Source: an uncultured Lachnospiraceae bacterium
GTDB lineage: Bacteria > Bacillota > Clostridia > Lachnospirales > Lachnospiraceae
Reading direction: 5' to 3'
DNA: 64,000 bases
Assembly: GCA_948688495.1 (NCBI GenBank)
Contig: CAPQSW010000012.1
Location: 1-64,000 of the forward strand
Part shown: in pieces, positions 26,901-35,714 of the stretch
Position numbering within the stretch: position 1 is the stretch's first letter
Layout of the letters: every line of letters begins with the position of its first letter
Program-made: the position numbers and the translations under genes
Notes under the pieces: generated by a model
What the model saw: only the letters and a program-made list of their open reading frames with translations
Told to the model about the DNA's origin: nothing
Database searches by the model: none

Positions 26901-28829
26901 TTCGCTCCATCCACTTACACATGCATTGACATACACCTTACCGGACTTGTTGGTATTTACAATGAAGTGCTTGGAACCCCCTTTGTCCGGGTCACACTGC
27001 GTACCATTTCCAAATCCAAATGCATTGCTCTTAGACCCGCGGTCGTCTTTTACCCAGAAGGAAATTGTTAGATTATCATTTTCTGCTGTCCGGTGAAACA
27101 TAGCTTCCGGCAGTTTTATATAGCTGGTCCGTGCATTCCCGCCCGAGAACTTCGCGCCATTTTCTTTGTCAAACGTAATGCCCGTTGCCGTGCCATTGTT
27201 ATGGTTGCCTGAGACATCCTTGCCGCTTGCCGTCAACGGATACCAGCCCAGAAGATTTTCCTTTAATTCCGCTGCGCTTTTCAATGAAAACTCCTGTTCC
27301 ATAAGAGCATTTATTGCTTCAGCCGCTGCGTTCACCTGCGTATTGCTGACATTTTCTGCCCCCGCCTGTATGACCGCCTTGGCATTTGCAACTGCTTTCT
27401 TTAATGAGTCCATATTATATTTTGCATTTGCATCATCATTAAGGAAATCTTCTGCACGGTTAACTGCTGTACCCAGTTCAGCAAACACGGCATCCAATGC
27501 CTTTATCTGCACCGTAAATTCTTTCTGCTGGGAATAACTGCCAGAGGTAACTGCAGCCGTCAGGGTTGCTGTCACATCCCCGGACGTTGGGCAGACAAGT
27601 GTAGCCTGCGTGCCATTCGTTTTCAGAACACTTGCCGGGCTGCAGCTCCATGTGATGGTTGTTCCCTCTACCCCGCCTGCTTCGTCCCCATCAGACGGCA
27701 GATTCATATCAGCAGAAACCTCGGCAGGAATCACGCTCTCCAATGCCTTTATCGTACTGGCAACCTCCAGTTTCGATGATTGATTACTCTGATACACATG
27801 CTTTGCAAGCTCCTCCGTGGCAAAATCCATGATGATCCAGCCGTAATTCTTGCCGTAGTAAAGGCTGCCGTTGTTGTAATTTTTAAAGTTGTTATTGATC
27901 GTTTTTGCATAGGAGGATGGAGAACATGTCAATGTTTTATTTGCAGTTGTACTCATAAAATTCAGAAAAAAACGATTCCTGACGTCACCCGAATGCGGCG
28001 GTCCTTCCAGTCCCTGCTGCACAGCCTTCCATTTATCATCCACAGAATATTTATACTGATCCTGCACATAATATTGCGTTCCCCCGCCCGTTACTGACTG
28101 TGGTCCATACCAGGGCGGATCTGCATATGAGGTAGCGCTTTGAACACTATCACTCCAAAAAATCCTGATTCCATTGCCACCCCAGTCATTGCCGTCTGGA
28201 TTGTTGTAATAACGTCTTACCAACACAATCTTGCCTCGGGCATCTCCCAATACAGGATTACCATTTTGTAAATACCATTTACTTTTTACATCATCTGTAA
28301 TGTACTTTCCATAAATACAATCTGCAAAGTCCTTGTCGCTGCTGAAACTTTTATCATCCATTTTCATACTCATAACAATGGTCTCATTCTTATGATTTTC
28401 CAGAAAAGTATAACAATCCTGTAAAACCTTATCCAACAGTAACGTTGTTTTCTTACCACTGTCTTCATAACAGGTTGCCGCTGTACCATGAACAAGCTTC
28501 AATTCCTCTCCGCTTTTTCCAAGACGAATGTCCAGAAAACGAATCCCATTGTTTAATTGATCCGTTATGCTTGTGTCCTGGCATTGTGCCTGTGATGAGG
28601 AACTCACATACTGCGTTGTACTATCATGCGTCCCCGGAAGGTTAATCTCTGAAATCTTCATGCTGTCGTCCAGATTCGCCATCCAGTCCGCGCTGTTCAC
28701 TCCCTCCCATATGTTGCTTGCAGCCGCCTTTGCAGCTGCCTTTGTTTCCACTGGCTGGAAAGTAATTGCCGTACACATTACAATTCCAGCCAGTGCTGCG
28801 CTAAAAATCTGTTTTAATTTTTTTCGCAT
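23979..28829 (-). CDS. Secreted PI-PLC-like phospholipase with LamG, FIVAR and InlB-type repeats
   Basis: A 1,616-residue modular exported protein. Residues 1-33 are a signal peptide (MRKKLKQIFSAALAGIVM...ETKA). Residues about 45-360 are a PI-PLC X domain: INLPGTHDSTT and LKLVHGTAATC give the two catalytic His (near 68 and 114), expected to cleave phosphatidylinositol or GPI-type head groups. Then come an Ig-like domain (about 360-450), two LamG/concanavalin-like domains (about 525-740 and 755-960), another Ig-like domain (970-1065), three FIVAR repeats each with YTxxSWSALQ (1066-1270), two InlB-type beta repeats ending FDFENT.ITADITL.AKWKE (1271-1428), and a basic C-terminus with a Fn3-like fold. 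No LPXTG or membrane anchor is seen. The ATG at 28829 has GGAGG 9 bases upstream. Probably a host- or glycan-binding surface enzyme (inference). Confidence 0.9.
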   Translation of the reverse strand: MRKKLKQIFSAALAGIVMCTAITFQPVETKAAAKAAASNIWEGVNSADWMANLDDSMKISEINLPGTHDSTTQYVSSSSQAQCQDTSITDQLNNGIRFLDIRLGKSGEELKLVHGTAATCYEDSGKKTTLLLDKVLQDCYTFLENHKNETIVMSMKMDDKSFSSDKDFADCIYGKYITDDVKSKWYLQNGNPVLGDARGKIVLVRRYYNNPDGNDWGGNGIRIFWSDSVQSATSYADPPWYGPQSVTGGGTQYYVQDQYKYSVDDKWKAVQQGLEGPPHSGDVRNRFFLNFMSTTANKTLTCSPSSYAKTINNNFKNYNNGSLYYGKNYGWIIMDFATEELAKHVYQSNQSSKLEVASTIKALESVIPAEVSADMNLPSDGDEAGGVEGTTITWSCSPASVLKTNGTQATLVCPTSGDVTATLTAAVTSGSYSQQKEFTVQIKALDAVFAELGTAVNRAEDFLNDDANAKYNMDSLKKAVANAKAVIQAGAENVSNTQVNAAAEAINALMEQEFSLKSAAELKENLLGWYPLTASGKDVSGNHNNGTATGITFDKENGAKFSGGNARTSYIKLPEAMFHRTAENDNLTISFWVKDDRGSKSNAFGFGNGTQCDPDKGGSKHFIVNTNKSGKVYVNACVSGWSEGSNCIETAAPSAGTWCHLTIVMEEKKFTLYKDGVKVKDITEDYSLAEMGNVAFAYIGNAIYAHNTHNSDNDFKGNIKDFRVYDCAVAPEQATAIFNDKESADTSFANGHLIAHYPLTADSKDVSGNRNDGVATGVTFSADNGAAFTDGGKKQSYISLPTAMFDGEDQLTVSFWAKDTKSDDTKSNTVFGFGSGTEPDGDNSANVYKYVLINTNNKRNLKAVVTKNTWRDERGFKDTECSFPANKWAYIVCVFDGTNFTLYKNGTLIGTKDIGIKLTDIGTNTVAYIGNSIWTNNDVDYSGFVKDLRIYDCALGGEEAAGSMTESIKEEFVEDLETALNLGITKGEDGSLSLSVTDGALTLPRTAFGGAATVSWASSNTAVIDNAGKVTLPAASEPPADVTLTATVTMNGKNTEIVFQCLVFTKLDIDTADLQAVLSSAEITIAGLNEAEYTASSWSALQQALAAARQQLTRPTSGADVEAATADLQAKKNALVKRGDMTSLNALIKAVKALKEKDYTTASWSALQTVLAQAEIVAGSNDVSQGDVDTAKNNLTAKQTALVKRGDKTALNAAIASAGDLDEDDYTPETWTSFQTVLTGLNQVVQDVDATEAEVAEAEKSLDDALEALEKITYIVTFKSDNGSDDIQITVERKEKVSAPQEPEKVGNVFEGWFEEGAENAFDFENTVITADITLNAKWKEKPDEGGGDDKEKNRVVTFKPDNGSDNWTVTVKDGEKVSMPKTVPEKIGYVFEYWYAEGEESRFDFENTAITADITLTAKWKEKSNGGNGNPGGNEEPGDGDDKTPISITSAKIKLSKKTLTYNGKIQKPKVAVTYNGKTLQNGKDYDVTYGSNKKAGQGTVKITGKGSYNGQKILTFTIMPQTNKISRLTSKAGNKLVVKLSKSIKKTGAKGYEISYSTKKNFKGAKKVKTTKTSYTLKKLKKGKTYYVRVRSYAKVGKKIKYSKYSKYVKKKVT

Positions 28830-28877
28830 TAGCAATGCCCTCCTTCTTCCATTCAATAAATAATTTAGTTATGCAAT

Positions 28878-28883
28878 ATTATA
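28878..28883 (-). promoter_or_regulatory. Probable -10 element of the PI-PLC-like gene
   Basis: A perfect TATAAT on the minus strand lies about 50 bases before the ATG. The matching -35 (TAGATT at 16-base spacing) is poor, so the gene may need an activator. Confidence 0.4.
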
Positions 28884-29011
28884 GCAGATACTTCCAAAAA
28901 ATCTAGTATATAATCTGATTTTTCGGCATTTTTACCAAGGTTTTTGTCACTTCTCATGGAATAGGGAAATAGGCATATCTAACAATTATTTAATACAAGA
29001 TATAATGTCCA

Positions 29012-29545
29012 TTATATTGTCGTCACCTGCTCCTCAAAATCATATTCATGCGGCGTCTTATTGTCTGTCTTATGCCCCACTGCCAGGGCAATCTCAAAGG
29101 AATAACCCTCTGGAATCTTAAGTGCCTGTGAAAAATACTCCTTTTTCTCACCATGCAGGGCATCATATACGCAGCCAATAATCAATGATCCGAGCCCCAG
29201 GCTTTCTGCAGCTAATGTCATATTCTGAACTGCAATACCGGCATCCACCGCACTCCATTTAAAACCATCCTCTGCACTCAGAAAAATCAGCACCGGCGCC
29301 TCATAATAAAAGTTGTGCGGCTGCTTTTCCTGTCCGCGCAGCTTCCTTTTCTCCTCATCCAACTCATTTAATATTGGATTATCACCACCTACAACTGAGA
29401 AACGTATCTCCTTCCGGTTCGTCCCGGTGGGCGCCTGCAGCCCCGCCTTCAAAATAATGTCTAACTCCTGACTGGTCGGCTTCACATTACTGTATGCCCT
29501 TGCAGAACTACGCTTCTCTATTACCTCTAATACTTGATTTGACAT
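29012..29545 (-). CDS. Nitroreductase family protein
   Basis: A 177-residue FMN-dependent nitroreductase-fold protein, in a family reducing nitro groups, quinones or flavins with NAD(P)H. It starts MSNQVLEVIEKRSSARAYSN, the usual R-S-R/A-R phosphate-binding opening, and continues with LQAPTGTNRKEIRFSVV, then DAGIAVQNMTLAAESLGLGS and a late GYSFEIALAVGHK. Length is normal for a single-domain dimeric enzyme. The ATG at 29545 has GGAGG 8 bases upstream. It stands after the ABC permease block (gap 67 bases) and before the PI-PLC-like gene, with no obvious functional link to either. Substrate unknown. Confidence 0.9.
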   Translation of the reverse strand: MSNQVLEVIEKRSSARAYSNVKPTSQELDIILKAGLQAPTGTNRKEIRFSVVGGDNPILNELDEEKRKLRGQEKQPHNFYYEAPVLIFLSAEDGFKWSAVDAGIAVQNMTLAAESLGLGSLIIGCVYDALHGEKKEYFSQALKIPEGYSFEIALAVGHKTDNKTPHEYDFEEQVTTI

Positions 29546-29612
29546 AACATTGTCCTCCATTTTTGTTTTTTATCATACAATACCACGGTATAAATGGCAA
29601 TAGCTTTTCTTC

Positions 29613-32600
29613 CTACTCCTTCACCTGCAAAAGCTCAAGGACCTTATGCCTTGTCACCTGCACCGCTGCCAAGGCCGCCCCGCAGACGCCTCCCAGAAGG
29701 TACAGCGCAAAACAGGCGGCAAACATCCATGCGCCTCTTGCAAACCGATCTGTATCATATAGGAAAAGCCCCATAAGCACCAGCGCAATGCCTGCAATGT
29801 TAAGCACAATCTGCACCATCGCCAGCATACAGCGGGCACGTTTTTTTGTTACCCCTAAAACACGCAAGAACGCGGCTTCCTGCGCCGACTGCAGGATAAC
29901 CAGAAACGGGCCGAACAGCCCGATAAGCACGGCAGCAGCAACTGCGATAGGAAACAATGCATCCAGCAGCCCGCGGATGCGTGCAATGTCCGCAAGTCCC
30001 CCGGCGTCCAGATCGTAGGATGGGTTTGGAGAATACATCTCGCTTCGAGATCTCTTTTTCTCCAGAATTTCATCCAGCTCGTCAAGCCTTTCATTGTCTG
30101 CCAGTGTAAATTCACAATGGTCCACGCTAAAATCCATACTGAAAAGTTTTGTAAGGTCACTTCCGATTCCTGCAAAAATACCGTTGCTAATGTTCACATC
30201 ATCTGCCTCTGCGATACCGATCACTTTATACGCCTTGTATCCCCCCGCTGTGGCGTCATCTTCCCCCTCTCCTGATCTCAGGATGAAATGCATGACGTCT
30301 GATATCACAGGAATCTCATCGCCCAGAGAAATGCCAAGCGTATCCGCCAGCTCTTTCCCGACCAGGCACACCTGCCCGGTTCCCTCAAAGGCGGTAATGC
30401 CATAGCCTTTGGCATATTTTACCGTACAGTCATTTCCCATATTGCGCACAAGATCATTTGTAATTGTCATGGTGATATCGCGTTCTGTGCCCTCCACCCG
30501 CGCACAAAAGCTGCTGTGACAGTAAAAATCTTTTACCAGGGGAGAACTAGACAGGTCTGTTACGGACGTAAAGGTAAAGTCTGACGCCTCCCCTTTCACA
30601 CCAAGCCCATAAAAAGCATCCTGGTATGTAATTTTCGCCAATACAAAGGACCCAATGCCAGCAGCCAGGACAATTGCCAGGATTAATAATACTGCCGTCT
30701 TTCCGATTCCCCGCCGCATATGATTCCAGATATAAGCAGTCACATGCCGGACAGGGCCGTATTTCCTCCTCGGCATCCATTCCTCAAGAACAGAAAGCTT
30801 TTCCATATCAGGCTTCGCCAGAACCGCTGCATCTGTCTGCATTTTTGCAGCGCAAAAACCGACCGTCTTTGAAGTCCCCTTCGCCCCTTCCTGTAAAAGC
30901 AAAAGAGGCGGCATTTTCTTCATGCCCCACAGGAAGAAGTAAGAAGACAGCGACACAAATAACATCTCTGACATCATGCATAGGATTATCACTCCAACAG
31001 AAACCTTTGCATTCGGAACATACCCTGCTGGCGCGGTATCCGCCATGGAAAGAAGCGCCCTTTCTGCTGTCTGCCTGGCATAGACAAACCCCGCTATGCC
31101 GCCAACGGACGCTGCCGGTACGGACACTGCTGCAAAAGGCAGCGCCACAGAGCCCGTCGCCACCCCGGCGGGAACGCCAAGCGTGCGCATAATAGCATAT
31201 GTTTTCTTATTCCGCCCAATATAAAGATACACTGCAAGAAACAATGCCAGCGCCGCTCCTAAGACATACAGCACAGTTGTCAGCAAGGACGTAAATGCAC
31301 CCATTGCCAGACTGTCCTTCACATCCATCCAGCCCCGGTCAGAAAACTTCAATTCCAGGTCCACTTTTTCTGCAAACAAATGGACAGCCTCATAGAACTC
31401 TTCTATATCAGCGGCGTCCTCGACAAAAAACACTCAGCTCGCCAGGTTTTGCCTTATAATCGTCCGGAATCTCCACCGGCAAAAGCGTCGACGGAACATA
31501 AATCGTATTTGGCGACGGCCCATAGACGGAATTTCCCTTTCCGGCAGCGTACGCACCGACAATGGTAAGCGCTCTCATCTCCACGTATTCCGGTATCATC
31601 TTCTCATCAAACACAACTGCCAGATTCTCTTTTGTCTCTCGTTCCGCTTTTGCATCGCCATGGCAAAGCTGGTCTCCCAGCCGGATACGGATACGCTCAC
31701 CAACGGACAGCCCAAATTTCTCTAAGAAATCCGCACTTACCACACAGCCATCGGTATCCTCTGCCGTTAAGAGGCGTCCCTTGGATATAATAAGGCTCTG
31801 CCCGTTGAACCTCGGTATGGCGCGCATATCTGAAATGTACACAACATCATAAACCGTATTATTGTGATTGATGACATCTACCCACCCTCTCTGGCGTGCA
31901 AATTGTTTGGTTTCCAGATAATTGTCCGGCTGTCCGTCTATGACGCACAGGGCTCCCTCTCCTATCTCATGCGGCCGAAAGTATATGTACCGTTCCCCCT
32001 TATACGTAAATCCTGTATTGTCCACCATCACCAGGCAGCGGCATCCTTCTTCCAGCCTGTCGTAAAACTCCCTGGTATACGGAGATGGGGCATAAGAGGT
32101 ATCTCCCAGGGGAACCGGCTGAGTCATAAACGACTTCTCCATTTCAGAGCTTCGTTCGCTCGCGATAACTTTCACATCATCAAATTTCAGACAGATATGG
32201 TCCTCTGGAACAGACGCCCCATCCTCATAGCCTTCATATGTGGCTTCAAATATTACACGCCCTCCATACTCCCCATCTCCGACAATACGTTTAAAATCCT
32301 CCACCAGTCCAGCCGTCATATATCTTGTATCGGCTAACGTCACGCCGGGCAGCGACGTAAATTCTTTCAATCCCTCCTCCGTCAGCCAGGGCTTATCCTC
32401 CGTTATATAAAAATAACCATATACGACCTCATCCGTTTTGTCCGGTGAATAAATCGGTTCCGGTATCACCGGAAGATCCGGCACCTCATTATCCAAGGAC
32501 GCAACTGCATGATAAAGACCTCTGGCATTCTTCGTTTCCCGCGTAGTGACCATGTAATCGGTAACGCGTGAAAATAATGCAAATGATGCGGCCGCAATCA

Positions 32601-32667
32601 AAAGAAACGATAACAGCGTCTTTATCGGAGAACGCAGGAGCGTTTTTAGTGCAACTGATTTTCTCAT
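29613..32667 (-). pseudogene. Double-FtsX ABC transporter permease, copy 3, frameshifted
   Basis: Two frames make one permease homologous to the two genes upstream. The N-terminal frame (31408-32667, 419 aa) starts MRKSVALKTLLRSPIKTLLS and ends prematurely after GELSVFCRGRR. The C-terminal frame (29613-31433, 606 aa) resumes at FVEDAADIEEFYEA. The intact paralogue reads DFSVFVEDASDIEAF at this place. A run of six T residues (minus strand) at 31425-31430 explains it: five would restore SVFVEDAADI. All other segments are intact, including both FtsX-type membrane blocks, and the last 30 residues are almost identical to copy 2. The lack of other damage implies a very recent mutation, a sequencing error or slippage-dependent expression. 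If intact it would be about 1,017 residues. Confidence 0.82.
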
Positions 32668-32670
32668 AAT

Positions 32671-35600
32671 TTACCCCTTTACTTGTAAAAGCTCTAATAC
32701 TTTATGCCTTGTCACCTGCACCGCCGCCAAGGCCGCCCCGCAGACGCCTCCCAGAAGGTACAGCGCATAACAGAAAGCAAAGGTCAAGGCTCCCCTTACA
32801 AACCTTCCCGGGTCGTACAAGGCAAACGCACCTGTTGCAAAAATTACACCAGCCATGCTAAGCGCAATCTGCTCAAACATCAGCATACACCGAGTACGTT
32901 TCTTCGTAACACCCAAAATGCGTAAAAAGGCGGCCTCCACCGCCGACTGTAAAATAACCAACAGCGGTCCGAACAATCCAATACACACAGCGGCTGCAAC
33001 CGCAAGCGAAAACAACGATTCCAAAAGTCTGCGGATGCGCTCGATATTAGCAAGCCCCCCAGCATCAATATGATAGGACACATCGACCGAATACATGACG
33101 CTGCCGCCCTGTATTTGTTTCATGCGCTCCTTCAGTTCGTCAAGCCTGTCATTGTCTGCCAGCGTAAATTCGCAGTGCTCAATCGGAAAATCCATGGAAT
33201 AAAGCTTTGTCAGGTCCGTATTTATCCCTGCAAAAATCCGATTCCTGACATTTGCATCCTCAGAATCTATCACTCCAATGACTTTATACATTTTAAATGC
33301 GTTCGTTACTGCCTCCCCGCTCTGCTCATCAAGCATAGTATACAGGAAATCGGACAGTATACCGATCTCATCACCCGGGGAAATGTTAAGCTCCCCCGCA
33401 AGCTCCTCCCCGACCAGACAGATCTGGGCCGTGCCTTCAAAGGAAGAAATATCAAATCCGCTGATATATTCCACGGCACAGTCATCCCCCAGATTCCGGG
33501 CAAGATCACTTGTAATCGTCATAAGGATATTGATATTCTCCTCCTCGCCTTTGATGCGCACGCCAAAATTGTCATAACAGTAAAAGTCTTTTACCAGCGG
33601 CGAGTCAGACAGTCCTTTGACAGAATTAAATATAAAATCCGATGCCGTGCATTTTACACCAAGTTCATAGAAAGCATCCTTATAGGTAATCCTTGCCAGA
33701 ACCATCGTTCCAATTCCGGCAGCCAGCACAATTGCCAGAACGAACGACAGGGCAGTTTTCCCCACAGCACGCCGCATATGACGCCAGATATAAGCGGCTG
33801 TATGGCGGACAGGGCCATAGCTGCCCCGCGGTATGGATTCCTTACAAGCGGAGAGCTTTGCAGCATCGAACCTGGCAAACGGAATATCCGCTGCGTCATT
33901 TGAGATATCCAACATTTTCCCAGCCACTGCGCGCCTCCTTACACCCTCGTGCAGCAGTTCCAACGGAGGGGTCTTTTTCATTTTCCCGAGAAAAAAGTAA
34001 GCGGAAATTGAGACGAACAACAGTTCTAAGACCAGGCACAGGATTACAGTACCGGCAGAAAGCTTTGCATCTGGGACATACCCGATCGGCATGCTGCCTT
34101 TCATGCGCGCAAGCGCCTTCGCCGCCGTCCCCTGCGCATAATACAATCCCACACTGCCGCCAATTGCCACGGCAAACACTGCCACCGCCGCAAAAGGCAG
34201 CAGAACAGAGTTTGATGCTGATTTCCCGGGAACGCCGAGCATACGCATAACAGCGTATGTTTTTTTATTCCGCCCGATATAAAGGAATACCGCCAAAAAC
34301 AATGCCAGAACCGCCCCCGCAATGTACAAAACAGTTGTCAATAGAGACGTAAATGCCCCCATTTCAAAGCTGTCCTTCACATCCAGCCATCCCCGGTCCG
34401 AAAATTCCAGATCAAGGTCCAGCCTTTCTGCAAATTCTTCCGCAGCCTCATGAAACGCTTCTATGTCGGAGGCGTCCTCAACAAAAACACTGAAATCATT
34501 CGGCACTGGTTCATGATCTGTCGGCACATCCACCGGTAAGAGGCCGGCCGGCACATAGATGGTATTAGGCGAATAGGAGTACGCAGATTCCACATCGGTA
34601 CCGGCAGCAGCGTATGCGCCGACAATGGGAATATCTATCGTCTTATCAAATCCAGGCACATCCTCCCCCTCAATAATATTTTTCTCGGGAAGCAGCCTGT
34701 CCGCCAACTGGATGCTGATACTGTCGCCGACAGATAAGCCGTGCATTTTCAGGAAGCTTTCACTAACCACGCAGCCGTCCGTATCCCCGGCAGCCAGAAG
34801 ACGTCCCTCTACAATTTCCAGCCTCTGGTCGTTAAACTTGGGGATGGCGCGCATGTCCGAGGTGTACCCAATCTCATAGGCGCGGAGGTTATAATTGATC
34901 GCATCCGCCCAGCCTTTCTGGCGCGCAAAGGATTCTGTCTCCAAATAATTGTCAGAAACCCCGTCTATCACGCGCAGGGCGTCCAGACCGTATTCAGGGA
35001 AAAAGTACACGCCCGACCTCTCGCCGCCCGGGGACTGGTTTGCTGCCAGCACAAGACACCGGCTCCCTTTTTTTAGGCTGTCATAAAACGCCCGCGTAAA
35101 TGACGACCTGGCATAATACATCTCTCCCAATGCCACATGCTCCGTTACAATGGAGGTCCCCTCCTCCATCCCTTCTTCCCTGCCGGCGATGACCTTAACA
35201 TCATCAAATTTTAGACAGACATGGTCTTCTAAGATGTACGGGTCTTCCTCATCGTCAATATATCCGTTATATGTGCCTTCAAACAATACATGGTCCGTAC
35301 CTCCCAGCAGGCAGTCATAATCTTCCACCAGCCCGGCCGTCCAATATCTTGTGTCAGCAAGCGTCACACCGGGCAGCGATGTAAATTCTTTAAGCTCCTC
35401 CTTGGCCGGCCACGGCTTATCCTCTGTTTCATATACAACGCCATAACCATTCGTCGCCCATCCGTTCGGCGACTGCACATGCTTCGTCTCAATCGTAATA
35501 TCTGGTACTTCATTATCCAGGGATGCAACTCCATGATAAAAATTTTTGGCATTCCTTGTCTCCCGCGTGGTGACGGCATAGTCTGTAACGCGCGAAAACA

Positions 35601-35691
35601 GTGCAAACGAAGCCGCCGCAATCAGAAGAAATGTAAGTAACGTTTTCAAGGGCGCGCGCAGTAATGACTTTAAAGCCATTGATTTTCTCAT
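32671..35691 (-). CDS. Double-FtsX ABC transporter permease, copy 2
   Basis: About 1,006 residues. One membrane helix (16-33, TLLTFLLIAAASFALF) is followed by a large extracytoplasmic domain (about 40-440) and a first FtsX block of three helices (about 442-570, with the conserved MRMLGVPG). Then come a helix at about 640-665 (ALSFVLAIVLAAGIG), a second extracytoplasmic domain (about 667-885) and a second FtsX block (about 887-990). Thus the two MacB/LolC-like halves are fused in one chain with eight helices. The start at 35691 has AAAGG 8 bases upstream and the family opening MRKSMALKSLLRAPLK; the frame extends uninformatively to 35817. It follows copy 1 by 23 bases and shares the ATPase gene at 38805. 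Confidence 0.87.
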   Translation of the reverse strand: MRKSMALKSLLRAPLKTLLTFLLIAAASFALFSRVTDYAVTTRETRNAKNFYHGVASLDNEVPDITIETKHVQSPNGWATNGYGVVYETEDKPWPAKEELKEFTSLPGVTLADTRYWTAGLVEDYDCLLGGTDHVLFEGTYNGYIDDEEDPYILEDHVCLKFDDVKVIAGREEGMEEGTSIVTEHVALGEMYYARSSFTRAFYDSLKKGSRCLVLAANQSPGGERSGVYFFPEYGLDALRVIDGVSDNYLETESFARQKGWADAINYNLRAYEIGYTSDMRAIPKFNDQRLEIVEGRLLAAGDTDGCVVSESFLKMHGLSVGDSISIQLADRLLPEKNIIEGEDVPGFDKTIDIPIVGAYAAAGTDVESAYSYSPNTIYVPAGLLPVDVPTDHEPVPNDFSVFVEDASDIEAFHEAAEEFAERLDLDLEFSDRGWLDVKDSFEMGAFTSLLTTVLYIAGAVLALFLAVFLYIGRNKKTYAVMRMLGVPGKSASNSVLLPFAAVAVFAVAIGGSVGLYYAQGTAAKALARMKGSMPIGYVPDAKLSAGTVILCLVLELLFVSISAYFFLGKMKKTPPLELLHEGVRRRAVAGKMLDISNDAADIPFARFDAAKLSACKESIPRGSYGPVRHTAAYIWRHMRRAVGKTALSFVLAIVLAAGIGTMVLARITYKDAFYELGVKCTASDFIFNSVKGLSDSPLVKDFYCYDNFGVRIKGEEENINILMTITSDLARNLGDDCAVEYISGFDISSFEGTAQICLVGEELAGELNISPGDEIGILSDFLYTMLDEQSGEAVTNAFKMYKVIGVIDSEDANVRNRIFAGINTDLTKLYSMDFPIEHCEFTLADNDRLDELKERMKQIQGGSVMYSVDVSYHIDAGGLANIERIRRLLESLFSLAVAAAVCIGLFGPLLVILQSAVEAAFLRILGVTKKRTRCMLMFEQIALSMAGVIFATGAFALYDPGRFVRGALTFAFCYALYLLGGVCGAALAAVQVTRHKVLELLQVKG

Positions 35692-35714
35692 AATATCTGC
35701 CTTTCTCCTTCCCC

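Noticed and set aside
33070..33903. Plus-strand open frame of 277 codons opposite permease copy 2
   Set aside because: Antisense shadow of a clear membrane protein gene; no start signal and Cys/His-rich content typical of shadow frames.
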